From contig NZ_CP040818.1 of NCBI RefSeq assembly GCF_005887635.2, forward strand, positions 990,001 through 1,054,000: a stretch of DNA of 64,000 bases. The letters run 5' to 3'. Below the pieces are notes generated by a model. It was not told the origin of the DNA, did no database searches, and saw only the letters and a list, made by a program, of their open reading frames with translations. Below, piece after piece: positions 54,088 to 61,755 of this stretch. A program made the position numbers and the translations under genes. This DNA is from Paroceanicella profunda. GTDB taxonomy: Bacteria; Pseudomonadota; Alphaproteobacteria; Rhodobacterales; Rhodobacteraceae. The stretch's first letter is position 1. Each line of letters opens with the position of its first letter.

Positions 54088-57000
54088 TCAGCCGTCCACC
54101 AGCGCCTCGGCGCGGGCGAGGTCGACGGAGACGAGCTGGCTCACGCCGCGCTCGGCCATGGTGACGCCGAACAGGCGGTCCATGCGCGACATGGTCACCG
54201 CGTGGTGGGTGATGATCAGGAAGCGCGTGGCGGTCTGGCGGGTCATCTCGTCGAGCAGGTCGCAGAAGCGGGTCACGTTCGCGTCGTCGAGGGGGGCGTC
54301 CACCTCGTCGAGCACGCAGATCGGCGCGGGGTTGGCGAGGAAGACCGCGAAGATCAGCGACAGCGCCGTGAGCGTCTGCTCGCCGCCCGAGAGCAGCGAG
54401 AGCGTGGCGAGCTTCTTGCCCGGCGGCATGCACATGATCTCGAGCCCGGCGTCCAGCGGGTCCTCGCTCTCCACCAGCACGAGGTTCGCCTCGCCGCCGC
54501 CGAAGAGATGGCGGAACAGGGTGGCGAAGTTGCGGTTCACCACGTCGAAGGCGGCGAGCAGGCGCTGGCGGCCCTCGCGGTTGAGCTCCGAGATGCCCTG
54601 GCGGAGCTTCACGATCGCCTCCTCGAGGTCGGCCTTCTCGCGGCCCAGCGTGTCGCGCTCCGCGCTCACCTCGCGGGTGTCCTCCTCGGCGCGCAGGTTC
54701 ACCGCGCCCAGCGCCTCGCGCTGGCGGCGCAGGCGGGCGGCGTCGAGCTCGCAGTCCTCCGGCGAGGGCAGCGCGTCGGGGGCTGCGCCGAGGCGCTCCA
54801 GCAGGGCCTCGGGGCTCTCCTCCGTCTCCTCGGCGATGCGGGCGGCGGCCTCCGCCGCGCGGGCGTCGGCGCTCTCGCACATGGCCTCGGCGCGGGCGCG
54901 CAGCTCGCGGGCGGCGGAGGCGTCACGCTCGGCGGCGCGCTCCTCCTCTACGGCGGTGCGCAGGGCGGTCTCGCCGGCGGCCAGCGTGTCGGCGGCGCGG
55001 CGGCGGCGGGCCTCTGCGGCATCGAAATTTGCAGCCAGCGTCTCGCGCTGCGCGGCGATCTCCTCGGGGCGGCCGGTGGCCTCCTCCAGCGCCTCCTCGG
55101 CCTGCTCCTGCCGGGCGTCGAGATCGGCCACGCGCTTCTCCGCGTTCTGCAGCCGGGTGGTCCAGGTGGCGCTTTCCTTCGCGATGTCGCGCCGGCGGCG
55201 CTCACGCGCCTCGCCCTCGCGGCGGATCTCGTCGGCGTTCGCGCGGGCGGTGAGCATGGAGAGCCGGGCGCCCTCCACCTGCATCTTCGCCGCTTCCACC
55301 GCGTCGCGGGCGTCCTCCAGCGGGCCGAGCCCGGCCCGTGCGGCCTCCGCGTCCGCGCGCTCCGTGGCGGCGAGGGCGGCCTCCTCCTCCCGGCGCTTGA
55401 GCGCGAGGGTGAGGGTGTCATGCCGGCCGGCGAGGCGCTCCACCTCGGCCTCGGCGCGGTTCAGGGCGCGGGTGGCGGCGGTGACGGCCTCGTCGGCGGC
55501 GCGGCGGGCCTGGCGGGCCTGGGCATCGGCGGCGGCGGCGGCCTCCAGCCCTTCCCGGGCCTCCTCATGCGCGTCGCGGGCCTCGGCGGCGGCGGCCTCG
55601 GCGGCGGCGAGATCGGCGGAGAGCGCGTCCAGACGGTTCTGCTGCTGCAGGCGCAGGGCGGCGGCGGAGGGGGTCTCGTCCGCCCCGGCGCGCAGCCCGT
55701 CCCAGCGCCACAGGTCCCCCTCGCGCGAGACGAGGCGCTGGCCCGGGCACAGGGCGGCCTGCAGGGCGGCGCCCTCGGCGCGCGCCACGATGCCGGTATG
55801 GGCGAGGCGGCGCGCCAGAACCGGCGGCGCGGTCACCCGGGCGGCCAGCGGCTCCGCCCCGGCGGGCAGCGGCGCGGTCTCGTCGTAGGAGGGCAGCAGG
55901 GCCCAGCCGGTCGCCTCCTCGGTTTCCGGCGCGCGCAGGTCCTCGGCGAGGGCGGCGCCCAGGGCGGCCTCGTAGCCGGGGGCCGCGCGCACCCGGTCCA
56001 GAAGCTGGTCGCCCCTGCCGGAATCGCGCGCCAGCAGACGCTCCAGCCCGGACACCTCGGCGCGCAGGGCGTTCGCCTCGCCATCGGCCACGGAGAAGGC
56101 GGCGCGGCGCTCGGATTCGGCCGATTGCGCGCCGGCCCGGGCGGCCTCGGCGGCGGAGAGCGCCTCCTCCGCGCCGAGCTGGCCCTCCTGCGCGGTCACC
56201 AGCGCGTCGCCGGCATGGCGGGCGGCGGCGGCGGCGGTCTCGCGCTCGGCGTCCACGGCCCCCAGGCTGGCGCGGGCCTCCGCCGCGTCCTTCCGGGTGC
56301 GGGCGAGGGTGCGGTCCGCGTCCTCCAGCCGGCGCGCCACGGTCTGGTGGCGGGCGGCGAGACGGGCGCTCTCCTCGGACAGCCGGTCCAGCGTGGCCTC
56401 GTGCTCCTGCAGCGCCTCGGCGGCGGCGCGCGCCGCCTCCTGCATGGCGGAGAGGGTGTCGGCATGGCCCTCGGCGGCCTTCGTGAGCTGCTCGCTCTCC
56501 CAGGTGAGGCGCTCCAGCGTCTCGCCCGCGTCGCGGTTCAGGCCCTGCTCGCGCTCCCGGTCGCGGCCGATCTGGGTGAGGCGGGCGGTGAGCTCGGCGA
56601 TGGTCTGGCGGGCCCGGGCCTCCTGCTCGGCAAGCTGCTCGCGCTCCACCGAGAGGCGCTGCAGCACGGCGGCGGCGATGGCCTCCTCCTCGCGCAGCGG
56701 CGGGATGGCGGCCTCCGCCTCCTCGCGCACCCGGGCCTTGGTGCCGGTGGCGCCCTGGGCGGCGGCGGCGGCGCGGGTGGCCTCGGTGAGGGCGGCACGG
56801 GCACGCTCGCGCTCGTCGTCCGCCTCGCGCCAGCGCAGGTAGAGCAGCAGCCCCTCGGCCTGGCGCAGCCCCTCGGACAGCTCGCGGTAGCGCGCCGCCT
56901 GCCGGGCCTGGCGCGAGAGGCTGGCGAGCTGCTGGTCGAGCTGGTCGAGCACGTCGGCCACGCGGGTGAGGTTCTGCTCGGTGCCCGAGAGCTTCAGTTC

Positions 57001-57540
57001 CGCCTCGTGGCGGCGCTGGTAGAGGCCGGAGATGCCGGCGGCCTCCTCCAGGATGCGCCGGCGCGCCTTCGGCCGGGCGTTGATCAGCTCCGAGATCTGC
57101 CCCTGGCGCACCAGCGCGGGGGAGTGCGAGCCGGTGGAGGCATCGGCGAAGAGCATCTGCACGTCGCGCGCCCGCGCCTCGCGCCCGTTGGTCTTGAACA
57201 CCGAGCCCGCGTCGCGCGTGATGCGGCGGATGACCTCGATCTGGTCGGCGGTGTTGAAGGCGGCGGGGGCGCGGCGCTCGGTGTTGTCGATGGTGAGCGT
57301 CACCTCGGCATAGTTGCGCGCCGGGCGCGAGGAGGCGCCGGCGAAGATCACGTCCTCCATGCCGGCGCCGCGCATGGCCGTAGGGCGGTTCTCGCCCATC
57401 ACCCAGCGCAGCGCCTCCAGCAGGTTCGACTTGCCGCAGCCGTTCGGCCCCACCACCCCGGTGAGACCGCGCGCGATGTTGAGCTCCGTGGGGTCCACGA
57501 AGCTCTTGAAGCCCGTCAATCTGAGTTTGGTGAACTCCAC
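54088..57540 (-). CDS. smc: Chromosome partition protein SMC
   Basis: A 1,150-residue SMC ATPase for chromosome compaction and segregation. The N-terminal head has KLRLTGFKSFVDP and Walker A VGPNGCGKSNLL (G31-S38). Long coiled coils flank a hinge (centred about 520-590, GYEAALGAALAEDLRAPE). The C-terminal head has signature LLSGGEQTLTALS and Walker B ICVLDEVDAPLDD. The start is GTG 57540, the codon giving the conserved VEFTKLRL. The open frame extends far upstream, but that part overlaps the riboswitch region and is not SMC-like. A dyad resembling an NrdR box lies about 105-120 bp upstream. Confidence 0.96.
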   Translation of the reverse strand: MEFTKLRLTGFKSFVDPTELNIARGLTGVVGPNGCGKSNLLEALRWVMGENRPTAMRGAGMEDVIFAGASSRPARNYAEVTLTIDNTERRAPAAFNTADQIEVIRRITRDAGSVFKTNGREARARDVQMLFADASTGSHSPALVRQGQISELINARPKARRRILEEAAGISGLYQRRHEAELKLSGTEQNLTRVADVLDQLDQQLASLSRQARQAARYRELSEGLRQAEGLLLYLRWREADDERERARAALTEATRAAAAAQGATGTKARVREEAEAAIPPLREEEAIAAAVLQRLSVEREQLAEQEARARQTIAELTARLTQIGRDREREQGLNRDAGETLERLTWESEQLTKAAEGHADTLSAMQEAARAAAEALQEHEATLDRLSEESARLAARHQTVARRLEDADRTLARTRKDAAEARASLGAVDAERETAAAAARHAGDALVTAQEGQLGAEEALSAAEAARAGAQSAESERRAAFSVADGEANALRAEVSGLERLLARDSGRGDQLLDRVRAAPGYEAALGAALAEDLRAPETEEATGWALLPSYDETAPLPAGAEPLAARVTAPPVLARRLAHTGIVARAEGAALQAALCPGQRLVSREGDLWRWDGLRAGADETPSAAALRLQQQNRLDALSADLAAAEAAAAEARDAHEEAREGLEAAAAADAQARQARRAADEAVTAATRALNRAEAEVERLAGRHDTLTLALKRREEEAALAATERADAEAARAGLGPLEDARDAVEAAKMQVEGARLSMLTARANADEIRREGEARERRRRDIAKESATWTTRLQNAEKRVADLDARQEQAEEALEEATGRPEEIAAQRETLAANFDAAEARRRRAADTLAAGETALRTAVEEERAAERDASAARELRARAEAMCESADARAAEAAARIAEETEESPEALLERLGAAPDALPSPEDCELDAARLRRQREALGAVNLRAEEDTREVSAERDTLGREKADLEEAIVKLRQGISELNREGRQRLLAAFDVVNRNFATLFRHLFGGGEANLVLVESEDPLDAGLEIMCMPPGKKLATLSLLSGGEQTLTALSLIFAVFLANPAPICVLDEVDAPLDDANVTRFCDLLDEMTRQTATRFLIITHHAVTMSRMDRLFGVTMAERGVSQLVSVDLARAEALVDG

Positions 57541-57642
57541 GCGTCCGTCCGGCCTGTGCTGGGTGTACCTGCCAGAGTCTCGCGCAGAGGGGCGAAAGTC
57601 AACGGGGGCACCCGCCACCGATCGCCCGGCCGCCCTGCTTAT

Positions 57643-57658
57643 CCACAAGATATTGTGG
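57643..57658. promoter_or_regulatory. NrdR-box-like palindrome CCACAAGATATTGTGG
   Basis: Perfect 6-bp arms CCACAA and TTGTGG around GATA; the opposite strand reads CCACAATATCTTGTGG. This fits the known NrdR pattern (ACACWATATATWGTGT-like) at most positions, except for GG/CC at the ends. It lies between smc (leftward, about 103 bp from its start) and the cobalamin riboswitch (rightward, about 85 bp away). NrdR sites usually come in pairs and I see only one. A DnaA-like TTATCCACAAG overlaps its left side. Confidence 0.45.
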
Positions 57659-57740
57659 TTGCAACGGGCGTGCGCGGGGTGGACGGCGGCCCCCTCCCGC
57701 GAATCCGTCTTGACCCGCTCACGGCTTTGCGATGGAATGG

Positions 57741-57936
57741 ACGCTCTGCATGGTTCCCCGCGGGAGGCAAAGCCTCCGGGGATGAAATGGGAATGCGGTA
57801 AGGGACGACCCGGAGAAGGGGCCCGAAGCCGCAGCCGCCCCCGCGACTGTAAGCGGTGAGCGCCTGTCCGAGATGCCACTGGCGAGAGCCGGGAAGGCGG
57901 ACAGGGGCACTGACCCGCGAGCCAGGAGACCAGCCT
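57741..57936 (+). ncRNA. Cobalamin (AdoCbl-type) riboswitch
   Basis: About 196 nt upstream of cbtB with the conserved order of the cobalamin aptamer: GGTTCCCC, then GAAATGGGAATGCGG, the core GCCGCCCCCGCGACTGTAAG, GCCACTGG, GGGAAGGCGG, and the B12 box AGCCAGGAGACCAGCC at 57920-57935. The box is followed by a 50-nt expression region ending at the AAGGAG ribosome site of cbtB. High cobalamin should therefore lower expression of the genes that follow. Confidence 0.95.
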
Positions 57937-57987
57937 TGCAGCAAACCCCTGTGTCCCCGTCGGGTGTGACGGGTGAAGGAGATGAGC

Positions 57988-58182
57988 ATGACGACCACGA
58001 TGACGACTGCTGCGCCCACGGCGCATACCCCTTCCCGCCGCGAGACGACCGGCCTTGCCGGCATTGTCTCGGCCCTGGTGATCGGAGCCGGACTGGTGTT
58101 CTTCGCCGGATTCGCCCATTCCCAGACCCTCCATGACGCGGCGCATGACACGCGCCATGTCACCGGGTTCCCCTGCCACTGA
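57988..58182 (+). CDS. cbtB: CbtB, cobalt transporter subunit
   Basis: A 64-residue small membrane protein with one transmembrane helix (GIVSALVIGAGLVFFAGFAH) and the CbtB C-terminal metal-binding motif HDAAHDTRHVTGFPCH, rich in His and ending in Cys-His. The ATG at 57988 lies 6 bp after AAGGAG; the upstream GTG 57973 and ATG 57982 overlap that ribosome site. CbtB partners CbtA in B12-regulated cobalt uptake. It is the first gene after the cobalamin riboswitch. Confidence 0.92.
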   Translation: MTTTMTTAAPTAHTPSRRETTGLAGIVSALVIGAGLVFFAGFAHSQTLHDAAHDTRHVTGFPCH

Positions 58183-58183
58183 C

Positions 58184-59020
58184 ATGACCAGACATTTTCT
58201 CGCCAGCGCGCTGTTCGCTGGCCTGATCGCGGGCGTTGTCGCGGCCGTGCTTCAGAACGCATTCGTGGTGCCCGTCCTGCTGGAGGCGGAACTCTACGAG
58301 GGCGGGGAGATGGTGCATTTCGCCCCGGCCGAGGCCGCGGGCGGGCATTCCCATGCCGAGGGCCATGAGCACACCGCCGCCGGAGGCGGCATTTCTTCGG
58401 GCGCCGGAGACATCGCGCCCCCGGGCGCCGGACACGATGACCACGCGGCATCCGGCAGCGCCGCCGGGGACCATGAGCACGAGCACGCCACGGGCGGCAC
58501 CGCGCTGCTGGCACGCTTCGGCCTCACGGCGCTGGCCGAGCTGGTGACCTTCGCCGGCTTCGGGCTGGTGATGGTGGCCTGTTTCGGCATTGCCGAGCGC
58601 TTCGGCGCCACGGTGACGGCGCGCAGCGGGCTGCTCTGGGGGCTCGCGGGGTACGTGGCGGTGCAGCTTGCGCCCGCCGCCGGCCTGCCGCCGGAGCTTC
58701 CGGGCAACGGCGCGGCCGGGCTGGAGGTGCGCCAGCTCTGGTGGGTGTTCGCCGCGCTCGCCTCGGCCACGGGCATCGCCTGCCTCGCCTTCGGGCGCGG
58801 CGCGCTGCCGGCCGCGGCGGGGGTGATCCTGCTCGCGCTGCCCCATGTTATCGGGGCTCCGCACCCGGAGGGCTATACCGGGGTGGCGCCGCCGGAAGTG
58901 GCGGCGCTCTTCGCCGCCCGGGCGCTGGCCACCGGGGCGGTCTGCTGGGCCGTGCTCGGCCTTGCCGCCGGGTATTTCTGGGAGCGGGCGCCGCAGCCCG
59001 TGGCCCGGGTGCCCGCCTGA
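58184..59020 (+). CDS. cbtA: CbtA, cobalt transporter subunit
   Basis: A 278-residue membrane protein with about five to six transmembrane segments. A long His/Asp/Glu-rich loop after the first helix (residues about 42-105: GHSHAEGHEH and DHEHEH) is a presumed metal-gathering site. GAPHPEGYTGVAPPEVAALF near residue 225 is typical of CbtA. Its start follows the cbtB stop by 1 bp, so the two are co-translated. It imports cobalt for cobalamin synthesis. Confidence 0.9.
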   Translation: MTRHFLASALFAGLIAGVVAAVLQNAFVVPVLLEAELYEGGEMVHFAPAEAAGGHSHAEGHEHTAAGGGISSGAGDIAPPGAGHDDHAASGSAAGDHEHEHATGGTALLARFGLTALAELVTFAGFGLVMVACFGIAERFGATVTARSGLLWGLAGYVAVQLAPAAGLPPELPGNGAAGLEVRQLWWVFAALASATGIACLAFGRGALPAAAGVILLALPHVIGAPHPEGYTGVAPPEVAALFAARALATGAVCWAVLGLAAGYFWERAPQPVARVPA

Positions 59021-59199
59021 CCCCGCCCCGCGTCTGACCCTACCGGCGCCTGCCCCGCGGGGCAGGCCACCACCCGCTCCGCGGGCCCGCCGCCACGGCG
59101 GCTCCGCCCCGACCTCCCGCGGCCGGTGTCTCCCTCGCGAGGCGCCGGCCGTCGCCGCAAGACCGGCGCCTCGGCGCCCATCCCCGGAGACCGCCGCCA

Positions 59200-60266
<1,067 letters not shown>

Positions 60267-60270
<4 letters not shown>

Positions 60271-60722
60271 CGCTCAGCCTTCGCGAGACCGACCCGTTCG
60301 CCCCCGAGGCGCTGGCGCTCATCGCCGGCTCCGAGGCGGAACTGGCCGCGATCTACCCGCCCGAGGCCCGCTTCGCCTTCTCGCCGCAGGAGCTGGTGGA
60401 GGCCGGCGTGCGCTTCCTCGTCGCCTGGCGGGGCGGCGCGGCGGTGGGCTGCGGCGGCGTGGCGCCCTGCGCGGGATACGGCGAGCTGAAGCGCATGTAC
60501 GCGGCCCCGGCGGCGCGCGGCACCGGCGTGGCCCCGGCCCTGCTTGCCGGGCTGGAGGAGATCGCGCGCGGGCTCGGCCTGCCGCTCATGCGGCTGGAAA
60601 CCGGCACCGACAGCCACGCCGCGATCGGCCTCTACACCCGGAGCGGCTACCGCCCCTGCCCCGCCTTCGGCACCTACACCGACAACGGCTCCAGCGTGTT
60701 CATGGAGAAATCCCTGCGCTGA
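60267..60722 (+). CDS. GNAT-family N-acetyltransferase
   Basis: A 151-residue GNAT protein. The acetyl-CoA site is in LKRMYAAPAARGTGVAPALL (R/Q-x-x-G-x-G/A). The GLYTRSGYRPCPAFGTY end is typical of the family. The acceptor is unknown. Its start overlaps the cobW stop as ATGA, so it is probably co-translated with the cobalamin genes. No known cobalamin step needs it. Confidence 0.85.
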
Positions 60723-60842
60723 ACGGCGCGGGCCTGTGCGCGGGCACACAGCGGGCGGCGCCGAGTCGGGCGCAGGCTGGTTCCGTGCCTGCCTCCGGGC
60801 AGGGGCACGGCGTTCCCTGTAACCCTTGCCAGGAGCACTCCC

Positions 60843-61070
60843 ATGGCCAATCGTTTCATCGTCGACCTCGGCAGCGTGAAGCTCGACGACAAGATCTCCC
60901 TGCGCATCGACAATGCCATCCAGAAAGCCACGCTCACCGCGCTGGCCGACCATGATTTCCGCAAGGATGTCGTGGTCCGCTTCCCGCGCGAGTGGCGCGG
61001 CATCTGGATCGACCTGGCCCGCGACCTTCGCATCGACGACCGCGAGATCGCGAAATTCGGGCTGGGCTGA
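60843..61070 (+). CDS. Conserved-looking 75-residue protein of unknown function
   Basis: A 75-residue soluble protein, MANRFIVDLGSVKLDDKISL and onward, alternating charged and hydrophobic residues, with DFRKDVVVRFPREWRGIWID near its middle. It has no signal, membrane segment or cysteine. A strong AGGAG at 60832-60836 supports translation. I do not recognise the family. It sits inside the cobalamin locus, 120 bp after the GNAT gene and just before a cysteine-rich protein, both on the same strand as cobN, but the link is positional only. Confidence 0.7.
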   Translation: MANRFIVDLGSVKLDDKISLRIDNAIQKATLTALADHDFRKDVVVRFPREWRGIWIDLARDLRIDDREIAKFGLG

Positions 61071-61137
61071 GGCCGTGGCCGCGCCCCGCAGGGCAGGGCC
61101 GCCCGAGACGGACGGAGAGCGGCTCTGCCCCAGCACC

Positions 61138-61503
61138 ATGGCAGCCCCCGACGCGCTGCTGATCGGCGTGGTGGACGAGACCGGCCATGTCGGCCTGCTG
61201 GGCCGGCCGCTGCCGGTGGACGCGGCGTTCCTCGCCGCTACCCGCGCGCGCTCCGTCCACAGCCCCGAGGCGCGGTTCCGCTTCGCGGGGGGCTGTGTCG
61301 AAGGCCGCTGCCGGCAATGGACCGGCCGCCGCTGCGGGCTCATCGCCCGCCTGGTGGAAGACGCGGCGCCCGCCGGGGCCGCCCTGCGCCCCTGCGGCAT
61401 CCGCGCCGACTGCCGGTGGTTCGCCGAGCAGGGCCCCTCCGCCTGTGCGGTCTGCCCCGAGGTGGTGACCGATGGCGGCGGCCCCCGCCCGGCCGGCCTC
61501 TGA
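61138..61503 (+). CDS. Cysteine-rich small protein of unknown function upstream of cobN
   Basis: A 121-residue protein with seven cysteines in two groups: C53, C58, C66 (CVEGRCRQWTGRRC) and C86, C92, C103, C106 (CGIRADCRWF, ACAVC). This suggests an Fe-S or metal site. The frame also runs upstream to a GTG at 61075, 4 bp after the previous stop, which would add 21 residues and an eighth cysteine. I prefer the ATG at 61138, without certainty. I cannot name the family. Its place between cobW and cobN suggests a role in cobalt handling or redox, not shown. Confidence 0.65.
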   Translation: MAAPDALLIGVVDETGHVGLLGRPLPVDAAFLAATRARSVHSPEARFRFAGGCVEGRCRQWTGRRCGLIARLVEDAAPAGAALRPCGIRADCRWFAEQGPSACAVCPEVVTDGGGPRPAGL

Positions 61504-61755
61504 CCCCCGCCGCCGGCCTCCCCCGGGCGGCGGCCCCCCGCACGGCCCCGGCGCCTGGCCTTCACGCCCGCGCCCGCGCCCGGCGCGGAGAGCCCCCTGC
61601 CTCCGCTTCCGGCACGGGCCCGGGGCGCAGCGCCCTGCGGCACCTTCGGCGCGCTTGAGTGCGGGGGGCGATCCGGGGCATAGAGACCCCATGTCAGACC
61701 TCCTCGCCCCGCGCCCGCCCCGCCGCCGTTCCGCACCCATGCGGAGGGTTGCCTG

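Noticed and set aside
54202..57801. 1,199-codon plus-strand frame over smc
   Set aside because: Shadow of the smc coiled-coil region; Gly/Ala/Leu/Arg-rich without motifs.
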